A stretch of 64,000 nucleotides of DNA from UBA10347 sp905182135 (lineage in GTDB: Bacteria; Actinomycetota; Acidimicrobiia; Acidimicrobiales; UBA10347). The notes under the pieces are model-generated. The model saw only the letters and a list, made by a program, of their open reading frames with translations. It did not search any database and was not told where the DNA came from. Shown one piece after another: positions 25,336-33,337 of the stretch; the first letter of the stretch is position 1; every line of letters begins with the position of its first letter. Location: positions 1 through 64,000 of the forward strand of contig CAWUSE010000024.1 in the NCBI GenBank assembly GCA_963925805.1, written 5' to 3'. A program made the translations under genes and the position numbers.

Positions 25336-26568
25336 GTGACCTTGGGGGCATCAAATGCACCAGCTCGCATTGCGTTGCTGTCGTTGCATACCTCGCCGCT
25401 AGCACAGCCCGGTTCCGGTGACAGCGGCGGGATGAACGTGTACATCCGTGAGCTTGTTGGGCACTTGGCCCATACGGGCGCCATCTGTCATGTCTACGTT
25501 CGTGCTTGGCACCCAGATCTTCCAGCGGAGGTGGATCTTGAACCTGGTGTGCGGGTAGTACATATTTCCGCTGGTCCTTTCGACCTTGCGAAGGAAGAGC
25601 TGTACGACATCGTCGACGAGTTTGCCGACAAGGTCGAAGCCGACATCCTCGCCCAGGGTGGTGTCGATGTCCTGCACGCCAATTACTGGCTGTCCGGAGT
25701 GGCGGGACATCGCATCAAGCACCGGCTCGACATCCCGCTAATCACGACATTCCACACGCTCGCTCGGGTCAAAGCCGAAACTGGCGACCATGAGCCTGAA
25801 CGCCGAGCGCAAGCTGAAGCGCAGGTGATTGCCTGCAGCGACGCCGTAACCGCTAGCTGCGTGGCCGAAGCGAACTGGCTTAAGCGCCTCTATGGCACAC
25901 CAACTGAACGAATTAGTTATGTCGTGCCTGGCGTTGAACACGCGATCTTCTCACCAGGCATGCAGTCAGCCGCACGTGAAGCCGTCGGGCTCGACGACAA
26001 GCCGACCGTGTTGTTCGTTGGACGCATTCAACCCCTCAAGGGCGTTTCAGTTGCCGCCGAGGCGCTTGGCCGGATGAAGAACAAAGATGCCAGGCTGGTC
26101 ATTGTTGGTGGCCCCAGCGGCCGTGAAGGCGAACAAGAACTGGCATTGGTCAGACGCGCTATCGCCAAATACGGACTTGAAGACCGCGTGCGATTCGAGA
26201 AACCCGTTCCACACCACCTGTTGTCCAGCTGGTACCGGGCAGCAGACATTTGTATCGTGCCCAGCCGCAGCGAATCGTTCGGCCTTGTGGCGCTCGAAGC
26301 CGCCGCGTGTGGAACGCCCGTCGTGGCGTCATCGGTAGGTGGGCTGCGCACACTGGTCGACCATGGCAAGACAGGCTTCTTAGTGGCCGGCAGCGACCCT
26401 TCCGTCTTCGCTACCTATATGGATCAAATTTTCAGCCACCCAATGCTGGCTGCTGAACTAGCTATGGCATCGTTCGAGCGGGCGCGAGACTACCGGTGGT
26501 CAACAACGGCGTTGCATCTGCGAGACCTGTATTCACAGATCGCTGTCCGTGAACCTGTGAACTGCTGA
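25336..26568 (+). CDS. mshA: D-inositol-3-phosphate glycosyltransferase (mycothiol biosynthesis)
   Basis: 410 residues, GTG start. GT4-type glycosyltransferase with the MshA-specific N-terminus LLSLHTSPLAQPGSGDSGGM and NVYIRELVGHLA. The middle region has LLTTFHTLAR-like ITTFHTLARVKAETGD, and the donor-binding half has VLFVGRIQPLKGV and the E-x7-E motif SRSESFGLVALEAAACGTPV. MshA adds N-acetylglucosamine to inositol 3-phosphate, the first step to mycothiol, the main thiol of actinobacteria. It overlaps the YbjN gene by one base. Confidence 0.93.
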   Translation: MTLGASNAPARIALLSLHTSPLAQPGSGDSGGMNVYIRELVGHLAHTGAICHVYVRAWHPDLPAEVDLEPGVRVVHISAGPFDLAKEELYDIVDEFADKVEADILAQGGVDVLHANYWLSGVAGHRIKHRLDIPLITTFHTLARVKAETGDHEPERRAQAEAQVIACSDAVTASCVAEANWLKRLYGTPTERISYVVPGVEHAIFSPGMQSAAREAVGLDDKPTVLFVGRIQPLKGVSVAAEALGRMKNKDARLVIVGGPSGREGEQELALVRRAIAKYGLEDRVRFEKPVPHHLLSSWYRAADICIVPSRSESFGLVALEAAACGTPVVASSVGGLRTLVDHGKTGFLVAGSDPSVFATYMDQIFSHPMLAAELAMASFERARDYRWSTTALHLRDLYSQIAVREPVNC

Positions 26569-27029
26569 TGTCGACCCCGCCCGATGCAATTGAGCTTGAC
26601 AGGATCGAGACGCTCATCGATGCCACCCTTCAGGTTGCACTCGACGAGATCGACGCGGTCGCTGCGGTTGAACGAGGCGAGATCGACAATCCGTTCTGGT
26701 ACGTGCGTATCGATGGCGAATCCAAGCAGCACTTCAGCGCCGAGTACACACTGGGTCAACGCACGCTGGTCGTCGAGAGCTACTTCATGCCTGACCCCGA
26801 TGAGAACCGGGAGGCGCTGTTTGCACACTTGTTGATGCGTAACGCGTCCATGCATCCATTGCACTTCGTTACCGGCGGCGAGAACGCGATCTATCTACGG
26901 GGCCAGGTTGACAATCGCCATGTCGACGCTGACCTAGTCGACCGCATGTTGGCGGCTGTGTATGACTACACCGAACAGTTCTTCGTGCCGGCTATGCGCA
27001 TGGGTTTCGAGAGCCGCTTCAACCGGTAG
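26568..27029 (+). CDS. YbjN domain-containing protein
   Basis: 153 residues, ATG overlapping the mshA stop (TGATG), so translation is coupled. It has the alpha/beta features of actinobacterial YbjN-like proteins: NPFWYVRIDGESKQHFSAEY, QRTLVVESYFMPDPDENREA and NAIYLRGQVDNRHVDAD. Such a gene commonly follows mshA in actinobacteria. The biochemical role is not known; a chaperone-like or sensory role is speculated for the fold. Confidence 0.85.
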   Translation: MSTPPDAIELDRIETLIDATLQVALDEIDAVAAVERGEIDNPFWYVRIDGESKQHFSAEYTLGQRTLVVESYFMPDPDENREALFAHLLMRNASMHPLHFVTGGENAIYLRGQVDNRHVDADLVDRMLAAVYDYTEQFFVPAMRMGFESRFNR

Positions 27030-27085
27030 CTGTCGGGCTCGCTCTGGGAACCCGGTGGGGGCTGATAACGGTCACTCACGAGGGG

Positions 27086-28471
27086 CTACCGCTCGAGCAC
27101 CGAGAAACACCAGCTGACTAGGACGCCGATGTCGTCGCTGCCTGTCAAGACTGGAAGCAGTACCGCTCCGATCCCGACAATGAGCAGGACGCTTGCCAAG
27201 CCACCAGCGGGAAGCAGTCCGCCTGCGCGGGTTGTGCCGGAGGGAGTGTTCTGGACGGGCCCTTCCTCGATCGACAAATGGATGAGCGAAGCGGCGACGC
27301 CAAGGGCAACGGCAATCCACCAGACCAGGTCGTAGCTGCCATAACGGTCGTGCGCCCAGCTGCCACCGAGGGCGCCGGCGAAGGCGCCGAGTTGGTGAGA
27401 GAAGAAGACGATGCCGAATAGCGCTCCGGAATGGGTCGTGCCGAATTGTTCGGTAACCATGCCAGATGTCAACGGAACAGTCGACAGCCACAATAGGCCG
27501 ATCGCGGCCCCAAAGAGCAGAGTGAATGCCGGTTCTGGGGGCAGCAATATGTAGACGCTGATGACGAGGGCTCGGGCGGCATAGATGCCGCTGAGCAGCT
27601 TGGTTTTGGAGTGTTTTCCGCCGAGCGCACCGGCGGCGAGTGATCCAAACACGTTGAACAAACCAATCAGCGCAAGTGCTGTCGTTGCTGTGTCTTTGTG
27701 CCCTAGGTCCTCGCCGTAGCGCGGCAAGTAGGCGCCGATTAATGTTACATGGAAGCCACAAACGAAGAATGCTGCGTTGAGCAGCAGATACGGCCTGGCC
27801 TGAGCCGCACGCCGAAGCTCTTGGCGCAGCGTGCGACCAGTAGCAGTCTCGGCTGGTTCAGGGAAGAAGCGAGTTGCGCTGCCTCGCAGGGACGGGGTCA
27901 GCAGGATGGTTGCAGCGGCGACGACAGCGAATGCCACGAAAGCGTCTTGCCACGACCACCGGTCAATGAGGAGGCGGGCGAGTGGCACAAGAATGAACTG
28001 ACCCATCGACCCGGCGGCGCTTACCACGCCAAGTGCCATCGAACGCCGTGCGGGGCTGGCCATGCGACCGACGGCGGACAAGACCACAGCGAAGCTGGCA
28101 GCGCCGACTGCGATACCGGTCAGGAAGCCCCCCGCAAAGATGACCATGAACGCGCTTTGTGCGGTCGACATGAGTAATAGGGCAACTGCATAGATCACTG
28201 TTCCGCCAGCGAAGGTGACTGCGCCGCCGTAACGATCAGAGACCGCACCAGCCACCGGTTGGCTGATACCCCACATGATGCTCTGCACCGCAATAGCGAT
28301 ACCCCACGGTCCTTGTACGCCATCGAGCACGCCCTCGACGACAGGGTCCAGGAAGACACCAAATGTTGAGCGGATTCCCAGCGAGACAGCGGTGAGGATC
28401 CCGCCGAACGTGATCACGACCCAAATTGGGAACGCGCCCTTGCGCTGCTTAGTCTCCAATCCCCTGATCAT
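27086..28471 (-). CDS. MFS transporter, 12-TM
   Basis: 461 residues from the ATG at 28471. The frame extends to 28588, but TAGAGT lies 7 bases before this internal ATG, and the residues upstream are not membrane-like. Twelve hydrophobic segments are present, motif A reads GAVSDRYGGAVTFAGG, and the second half repeats as GALGGKHSKTKLLSG. The N-terminal ITFGGILTAVSLGIRSTFGV is typical of monocarboxylate-type carriers. The substrate is unknown. It converges with the YbjN gene. Confidence 0.9.
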   Translation of the reverse strand: MIRGLETKQRKGAFPIWVVITFGGILTAVSLGIRSTFGVFLDPVVEGVLDGVQGPWGIAIAVQSIMWGISQPVAGAVSDRYGGAVTFAGGTVIYAVALLLMSTAQSAFMVIFAGGFLTGIAVGAASFAVVLSAVGRMASPARRSMALGVVSAAGSMGQFILVPLARLLIDRWSWQDAFVAFAVVAAATILLTPSLRGSATRFFPEPAETATGRTLRQELRRAAQARPYLLLNAAFFVCGFHVTLIGAYLPRYGEDLGHKDTATTALALIGLFNVFGSLAAGALGGKHSKTKLLSGIYAARALVISVYILLPPEPAFTLLFGAAIGLLWLSTVPLTSGMVTEQFGTTHSGALFGIVFFSHQLGAFAGALGGSWAHDRYGSYDLVWWIAVALGVAASLIHLSIEEGPVQNTPSGTTRAGGLLPAGGLASVLLIVGIGAVLLPVLTGSDDIGVLVSWCFSVLER

Positions 28472-28478
28472 CGTCGCA

Positions 28479-28484
28479 ACTCTA
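28479..28484 (-). promoter_or_regulatory. Leaderless -10 element for the MFS gene
   Basis: TAGAGT on the minus strand, 7 bases before the ATG at 28471. It decides the start. Confidence 0.5.
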
Positions 28485-28699
28485 CTTCTAGGGGCTTCGG
28501 TGACGGTTATCTGTGATGAGACGCTCATGGTCGGCCAGACCAAGGGTGCCCTCGTCCCCATCGGGAATGATCGAGGGCATGGCCTCAATTATTAGGCCAC
28601 AGGAACGTGTACTCCTGGCCCCGGCCGTGGTTGTCAAGAACGTAACGAGAGGTGGTGAGGGTCGTTGAATTTACGCTATGAATAGCAGGACTGGACACT

Positions 28700-28705
28700 T
28701 AGGGT
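28700..28705 (+). promoter_or_regulatory. Leaderless -10 element for tag
   Basis: TAGGGT, 7 bases before the ATG at 28713. Confidence 0.5.
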
Positions 28706-28712
28706 GGGGGTC

Positions 28713-29327
28713 ATGAGCGAACTGCTTCGTGAAGGAGTCGATGGTCACTTGCGTTGTTGGTGGCCTGGGGATCTGGATGACTACACGATCTATCACGACG
28801 AGGAATGGGGCCGGCCTACCCTCAACGACGACCGCCTATTTGAGAAGATCTGTCTCGAGGGCTTTCAGTCAGGGCTGTCGTGGATCACGGTTCTTCGCAA
28901 ACGCGAGAACTTCCGCGCTGCGTTCGCCAACTTCGAGATTGCCAGCGTTGCTGAGTTCGACGAGTCCGATACCGAACGGCTACTGCAGGACGCAGGCATT
29001 ATTCGCCATCGAGGCAAAATCGAGGCCACGATCAACAACGCTGCACGCGCCCTTGAGATGGCTGATGAATTTGGTTCGGTCAGGGAGTACGTGTGGGGAT
29101 GGCGGCCGACAAAACGCGAGCCTGACCTGAAGGAACCCGGCCTGCTCATAGCCAATCAGACGGCCACTTCGACAGCGCTTAGCAAGGACCTAAAGAAGCG
29201 GGGCTGGAAGTTCTTTGGTCCAACCACTGCCTATGCGTTCATGCAGGCTATGGGGCTGGTCAATGACCATGTTGAAGGCTGCGAATGGCATGCCATCTGC
29301 GCCACCCAACAGGCCGCCATCGCCTGA
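28713..29327 (+). CDS. tag: DNA-3-methyladenine glycosylase I
   Basis: 204 residues from the ATG at 28713 (an in-frame GTG lies 9 bases upstream). It carries the Tag zinc site: Cys-15 in RCWW, His-28 in YHDEEWG, and His-186 with Cys-190 in NDHVEGCEWH. The substrate pocket motifs YHDEEWGRP, LEGFQSGLSWITVLRKRENF and GFNxxKI-like RHRGKIEATINNA are present. It excises 3-methyladenine from alkylated DNA for base excision repair. It stands alone with its own promoter. Confidence 0.95.
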   Translation: MSELLREGVDGHLRCWWPGDLDDYTIYHDEEWGRPTLNDDRLFEKICLEGFQSGLSWITVLRKRENFRAAFANFEIASVAEFDESDTERLLQDAGIIRHRGKIEATINNAARALEMADEFGSVREYVWGWRPTKREPDLKEPGLLIANQTATSTALSKDLKKRGWKFFGPTTAYAFMQAMGLVNDHVEGCEWHAICATQQAAIA

Positions 29328-29355
29328 CATATCGGCACCAGTGAACCGCATCGAA

Positions 29356-29384
29356 TTGAGACGTGTATGAGGTACCCGTCTCAA
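29356..29384. terminator. Convergent-gene hairpin
   Basis: TTGAGACG (29356-29363) pairs with CGTCTCAA (29377-29384) across a 13-base loop, between the converging stops of tag and prmA. No T-run is present. The same stem core recurs at the right edge of the window. Confidence 0.5.
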
Positions 29385-29395
29385 GTGGTTCAGGG

Positions 29396-30214
29396 TTAGT
29401 TGGTGGGGGTCAGGATGGCGCATCCCCAGCCGTCGAGTGACGTGCGTTCGGCTACGTCGATGTTGACCTGGCCAAGCAGACGTTCGAATTGGTCGCCAAG
29501 GAAACCGCTGATCACCACCGCTGAGTCTGCTCGATCAACAACCGCTGGCATCAGGCCCATCAGATCGCCGATCACAATATTCGCAACCACTATGTCGAAG
29601 CACTCGGTCAGGTCGTGTACATCGTCGGTACGAAGCGAGACCTGATCGGCGACACCGTTCGCTTCCACGTTAGCGTCAGCTACCTCGAGGATGTCGTAGT
29701 CCAGGTCGATGCCGAGTACCGCTTTGGCCCCAAGGCGGGCGGCTGCGATCGACAAAATTCCCGTGCCACACCCCACATCGAGCACCCTGGCGCCAGGTCC
29801 GACAATTGAACGCATTGCGGTCAGAGCCAGACGAGTCGTGGGGTGGTGCCCAGACCCGAAGGCGCGGCCGGGATCGATAGATAATTCAGGTGATCCGACA
29901 GGGGCGTCGGCCCATAGCGACGGGTTATGCCATGGAGCGTGGACGACAAAGCCTGCAACCTGAATGGGCTCGATCCATTTTATCCACTCGTCCCGCCAGG
30001 CGGCTTCGTCGCCGGTGCTCTCGAACCTGCATGGCCACCGCTCGCCCAATACCGAGCGAGCTTCTAGAGCTAGGTCGTCATGGCCGAAGCCGACGAACAG
30101 CGACAGCTTCCCGCCGTCGCTGCGTTCTTCGATAGCGGTTGCTCCCAGCTGCCACAGCCAATCGCTGCAAGCCTCAAGCTCCATATCGTCGATTCGTACG
30201 ACCAAGACACCCAT
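29396..30214 (-). CDS. prmA: Ribosomal protein L11 methyltransferase
   Basis: 272 residues. The SAM-binding motif VLDVGCGTGILSIAAARLG is at about 144-162, preceded by DPGRAFGSGHHPTTRLAL, a PrmA hallmark. The second motif is DIVVANIVIGDLMGL (NP(I/L)-like NIV). The N-terminal 85 residues correspond to the L11-recognition domain, and the length fits the family (about 290) with a slightly short N-terminus. It trimethylates L11. It is last in an operon with the DsbA, YczE-like and serine hydrolase genes, 13 bases after the latter. Confidence 0.9.
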   Translation of the reverse strand: MGVLVVRIDDMELEACSDWLWQLGATAIEERSDGGKLSLFVGFGHDDLALEARSVLGERWPCRFESTGDEAAWRDEWIKWIEPIQVAGFVVHAPWHNPSLWADAPVGSPELSIDPGRAFGSGHHPTTRLALTAMRSIVGPGARVLDVGCGTGILSIAAARLGAKAVLGIDLDYDILEVADANVEANGVADQVSLRTDDVHDLTECFDIVVANIVIGDLMGLMPAVVDRADSAVVISGFLGDQFERLLGQVNIDVAERTSLDGWGCAILTPTN

Positions 30215-30227
30215 TGTTCAGATTCTG

Positions 30228-31052
30228 CTAGCCGTAGCGTTCGATGAGAACGGTGTTGGCAGTCGGCCATGCGTCGATCGCCCACGGGCCGAACGCCTCG
30301 CTAGACAGCGATGCTCCCACTAGTTGGCGTGTTGGGTCGACCCATAGGAACGAACCGGAACCACCGAAGTGACCAAACGTGGTCGGGTCGAGGCGGGTGC
30401 CCGTCCAGTGTGGATTCTTGTTGCCACGGATCTCAAATCCGAGACCCCAAAGGTTCGGGTCAGCTGAGCCGAAGCCAGGAAGCACGCCCGGCAGCTCGGG
30501 AAATACTGGTGATGTGGCGTGATCGAGTGTCTCGCGGGCCACCAACGTGGGGTTCATCAGCTCACGGCCCAAAGCCAGCAGATGGTTTATCGAGGCTCGC
30601 ATGCCATGGGCAGGCGAGCCTTGTGCTTCGAAACCAACTAGGCCGAGCGGTTCGATGACCGCCTCGACCAGATAGTCGGTGAATGGGATTCCAGCAGCAG
30701 TTTGAAGATGGTTAGCAAGCTTCTCTATGCCGACGTTCGAATAGATCCGCCGGATCCCCGGTTTAAACGTGCTGCTGGCGTCGGAATCGAAGCCCAGACC
30801 AGAGGCGTGCGCCATAAGGTGGCGCACCGTAGATCCTGACGGGCCCGCTTGGTCATCGAGTGAGATGGTGCCTTCTTCAAGAGCGACAAGGCAAGCATAG
30901 GAAGTGAATAGCTTGGAGACCGACGCTATGAGCGTCACCCAGTCGAGGTTACCTGCGGCGCCGAGCACTGTGTTTTGGTTCGCTATGGCAAGGGCACTGG
31001 TGCCTGGCCAGGTCGAGGTCAGTGCCGACAGGTCTCCAGGTTCAGAGGTCAC
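30228..31052 (-). CDS. Serine hydrolase, class C beta-lactamase-like
   Basis: 274 residues, GTG overlapping the upstream stop as GTGA. It shows the serine motif SVSK at 44-47 (catalytic Ser-44, Lys-47) and the tyrosine motif YSN at 104-106. The GSGSFLWVDPTRQL region replaces the usual HxG/KTG strand. There is no signal peptide, so it is likely cytoplasmic. Relatives include esterases and D-aminopeptidases. Resistance function cannot be claimed. Confidence 0.85.
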   Translation of the reverse strand: MTSEPGDLSALTSTWPGTSALAIANQNTVLGAAGNLDWVTLIASVSKLFTSYACLVALEEGTISLDDQAGPSGSTVRHLMAHASGLGFDSDASSTFKPGIRRIYSNVGIEKLANHLQTAAGIPFTDYLVEAVIEPLGLVGFEAQGSPAHGMRASINHLLALGRELMNPTLVARETLDHATSPVFPELPGVLPGFGSADPNLWGLGFEIRGNKNPHWTGTRLDPTTFGHFGGSGSFLWVDPTRQLVGASLSSEAFGPWAIDAWPTANTVLIERYG

Positions 31053-31690
31053 TCCGTATCAATTCTGAACCACGGAAGGAAGAACTGCACACATGGACCG
31101 ACAGTAAATGCCATCCAGATCGTTCCAAAGCCGGCGACGCCGCCCAGCAGGAACCCGACAGCCAGGGCCGTGAGCTCGATTGCTGTGCGCGCTTTCCATG
31201 TCTCGATGCCCCTTTTGTTGAGCGCCGTCATGATGCCGTCGCGAGGTCCCGGGCCGACAGCGGTTCCCAGATACAGGCCGGTACCGAGTCCTAAGAGCAC
31301 CGGTGCAGTCCCAAGCATCAGCACCCGCACGACCATATTCTCGAGATCTGGAATGATTCGCAGTGAAACATCAGCGATGGGTCCAATGATCGCGACATTC
31401 AGCACGGTTCCCAGCCCAACCGGCTCCTTAAGCCACCACAAGGCGCCCAACAACAACACACCTGTTAACGACACGACGGTGCCGAAAGACAGGTTCGTTT
31501 GATCGCTTGCGCCTTCATGGAAGACGGTCCACGGGCTCGCACCGAGTTTTGGCTCAACCGTGAACGAAAGGGACACAGCGAAGAGTGCTAGGCCGATCAG
31601 GAGTTGGACAACGCGACGAACGCGCGGTGCATCGATAGGGAGAAAGTGGAATCCGGCGAAGGGTCGTGTTGGTGGAAGTGCGGTGGTCAC
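31049..31690 (-). CDS. YczE/YitT-like integral membrane protein
   Basis: 213 residues from the GTG at 31690, which overlaps the DsbA stop as GTGA; a longer TTG frame is less likely. Five or six hydrophobic segments are visible, with SFTVEPKLGASPWTVFHEG and YLGTAVGPGPRDGIMTALNK, both typical of the YczE/YyaS membrane family. The function of the family is unresolved. The coupling to a mycothiol-linked DsbA protein and a serine hydrolase is notable. Confidence 0.85.
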   Translation of the reverse strand: MTTALPPTRPFAGFHFLPIDAPRVRRVVQLLIGLALFAVSLSFTVEPKLGASPWTVFHEGASDQTNLSFGTVVSLTGVLLLGALWWLKEPVGLGTVLNVAIIGPIADVSLRIIPDLENMVVRVLMLGTAPVLLGLGTGLYLGTAVGPGPRDGIMTALNKRGIETWKARTAIELTALAVGFLLGGVAGFGTIWMAFTVGPCVQFFLPWFRIDTE

Positions 31691-32427
31691 TCGTTGGGAA
31701 GGTGCCCGGCGCGGTGGCCGCCCTTCCAATCTTCCATCTTTGGTGACTCAGTCATACCGCCCAGAACATTGAGCTGAGGTGCTTCACGCATACTTCGCTT
31801 CATCTCTGAGAAGCCGGGGTAGCGAGCCAGCGTGGTGACGGCTTCCCACAATGGCAGCGCGTCTTCGTCGGCAGGTACCCTGCTGATCACTGGTCCAAAG
31901 AACGAGAGTCCGTCTGGCGGCTGGAACGTAATGATGGGTGTGCCGACGTCGCGCCCGGTGCGGGACAAGGCTAGTTCGGTCTCGTCCTCGATGAGTTGGT
32001 CCCACGCCGTGTCGTCGGCGGCAGCAGCGTACTTCGTGTCGAGCCCAGCGGTGGTCAGGCAGGCGGTGACCGCTTCGACCGAACCGAGAGCTACTCGGGC
32101 CGCCTCGCCGTCAGCCTTTTCGACACTGAAGTAACTATCACCAAAGGCGGTGTAGAGGGAGCCAAGCGGTTCAGAGCCAAGCTCGTCGCGTACATGGGAC
32201 GCCACCCGCAACATTCGCAGCCCTGCGGTGTGACCGTGTTCGTAACCGGCGGGGAATTCCGTGGCGTAGTCCTTGGCCTTGTTCAGAATTCGAAGACTGA
32301 TAAAGCGCCACTCGACGTCGTAGTCAGACTGCGCTACAACCTTTTCGACCCAGCGCGAGGTGATCCAGGCGAACGGACATATGGGGTCGAAGAAGAACTC
32401 GATATCGGCAGTCGAGGTAGTCGTCAT
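31687..32427 (-). CDS. DsbA-family oxidoreductase, mycothiol-dependent nitroreductase-like
   Basis: 246 residues. The thioredoxin-fold start FFFDPICPFAWITSRWVEKV matches the Rv2466c family, where the active site is normally CPWC. Here it reads CPFA, so the resolving cysteine is alanine and the site is monothiol. Later family blocks are LYTAFGDSYFSVEK, DVGTPIITFQPPDG and FFGPVISRVP (cis-proline loop). The family uses mycothiol to reduce substrates. mshA is 6 kb away. It is first gene of a four-gene operon ending in prmA. Confidence 0.87.
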   Translation of the reverse strand: MTTTSTADIEFFFDPICPFAWITSRWVEKVVAQSDYDVEWRFISLRILNKAKDYATEFPAGYEHGHTAGLRMLRVASHVRDELGSEPLGSLYTAFGDSYFSVEKADGEAARVALGSVEAVTACLTTAGLDTKYAAAADDTAWDQLIEDETELALSRTGRDVGTPIITFQPPDGLSFFGPVISRVPADEDALPLWEAVTTLARYPGFSEMKRSMREAPQLNVLGGMTESPKMEDWKGGHRAGHLPNE

Positions 32428-32433
32428 AGGCCG

Positions 32434-32439
32434 AAGCTA
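32434..32439 (-). promoter_or_regulatory. Leaderless -10 element for the DsbA operon
   Basis: TAGCTT on the minus strand, 6 bases before the ATG at 32427. Confidence 0.55.
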
Positions 32440-32768
32440 TCAGGGTGCGCAACAATGCTGGTGTTGCGGAAGGGTCGCCAGTCACAACGCCTCAGGCTTG
32501 TCGGGACCGCAAATATGCAAGCGTAAAGAAAGGGGAAAGGGGACTAGTCCCAAGTTCGCAGGAACCAGAACTTATTGGTTCGCGACGGTGGTTTGAGAAC
32601 CAGGTCCGCGACGACGTGGGTTCGGCCAGGTACCTAACGACGTGCAGCAGCGTGTTGCGTACGCGGACAGGACACGAGACGGCGACTTCATTTGGGAATA
32701 GACGGGCCGTGGCGTCTTATGTTGCGTCTCGGTAGGGACGTTTTGGGAAGGGGTTACGCCGTTCTATT
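32440..32768. other. Gene-free stretch with a possible coding remnant
   Basis: About 330 bases between divergent promoters. A plus-strand frame ending at 32701 reads FGQVPNDVQQRVAYADRTRD and stops after FIWE. It looks protein-like, but it has no start or recognised family. Nothing else was seen. Confidence 0.35.
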
Positions 32769-32800
32769 TTAGAAAACTTGTCATTGGCAATGTGTTCTAA
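32769..32800. promoter_or_regulatory. Inverted repeat overlapping the VOC gene promoter (candidate operator)
   Basis: TTAGAAAAC (32769-32777) and GTGTTCTAA (32792-32800) are inverted with one mismatch. The right arm overlaps the -10 hexamer, and the left arm lies near the -35 position, as expected for a repressor dimer site. Confidence 0.5.
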
Positions 32801-32803
32801 GAT
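32798..32803 (+). promoter_or_regulatory. Leaderless -10 element for the VOC gene
   Basis: TAAGAT, 6 bases before the GTG at 32810. Confidence 0.55.
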
Positions 32804-32809
32804 GGCCAG

Positions 32810-33304
32810 GTGGACGTCCAAAAGCTGAACCATGTTGCGTATCGATGCCGCGACGCCGCCGAGACCATGAACTTCTACAGCGACGTTCTCGGCATGAAGC
32901 TTGCTCATGTGATCACGCAGGACCGCGTGCCATCTACACAAGAGTTCGCGCCTCACTGCCACCTTTTCTTCGAAATGGCCGACGGAAGTTGGGTTGCCTT
33001 CTTCGACCTAGTTGACGAACCGGCCGTGGCTCAGGCGAATAATCCTGACTGGGCCCAACATTTGGCACTCGAAGTAGCGTCGATAGATGCGCTCGATGCC
33101 GCTCACCAGAATCTGGTGGAGCACAACATCGATGTACTTGGACCGGTCGACCACGGCTTCATCCGCTCGATCTACTTCTACGACCCCAGTGGCCATCGCC
33201 TCGAACTCACGGCTCGCACGATCGAGCCGGGCGACTTGGAACATTTCGCAGCCGAAGCTCCCGACCTGGTCCAGGCATGGACCGACCGCAAAGCCACCCT
33301 TTAG
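32810..33304 (+). CDS. VOC family protein (glyoxalase/dioxygenase fold)
   Basis: 164 residues, GTG start. A single pair of VOC modules begins VQKLNHVAYRCRDAAETMNF with YSDVLGMKLAHV. Possible metal ligands are His-6 (LNHVAY), a central acidic/His set in HLFFEMADG and HLALEVAS, and a late Glu in RLELTART. The layout is like single-chain extradiol-dioxygenase-like or lyase members. A palindrome over its promoter suggests control by a repressor. The substrate is unknown. Confidence 0.85.
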   Translation: MDVQKLNHVAYRCRDAAETMNFYSDVLGMKLAHVITQDRVPSTQEFAPHCHLFFEMADGSWVAFFDLVDEPAVAQANNPDWAQHLALEVASIDALDAAHQNLVEHNIDVLGPVDHGFIRSIYFYDPSGHRLELTARTIEPGDLEHFAAEAPDLVQAWTDRKATL

Positions 33305-33307
33305 CAA

Positions 33308-33334
33308 ATTCTGACACCCCGAGGGTGTCAGAAT
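33308..33334. terminator. Bidirectional hairpin terminator
   Basis: A perfect 12-bp stem, ATTCTGACACCC with GGGTGTCAGAAT, and a 3-base loop (cga). It sits between the converging stops of the VOC gene and menE. Confidence 0.8.
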
Positions 33335-33337
33335 GTT

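Noticed and set aside
30228..31052. Antibiotic-resistance beta-lactamase
   Set aside because: It has the SxxK and YxN motifs but no signal peptide or KTG-like motif, and its operon partners are not resistance genes.
32605..32701. Possible C-terminal remnant ending GDFIWE
   Set aside because: It is protein-like but has no identifiable family or start.
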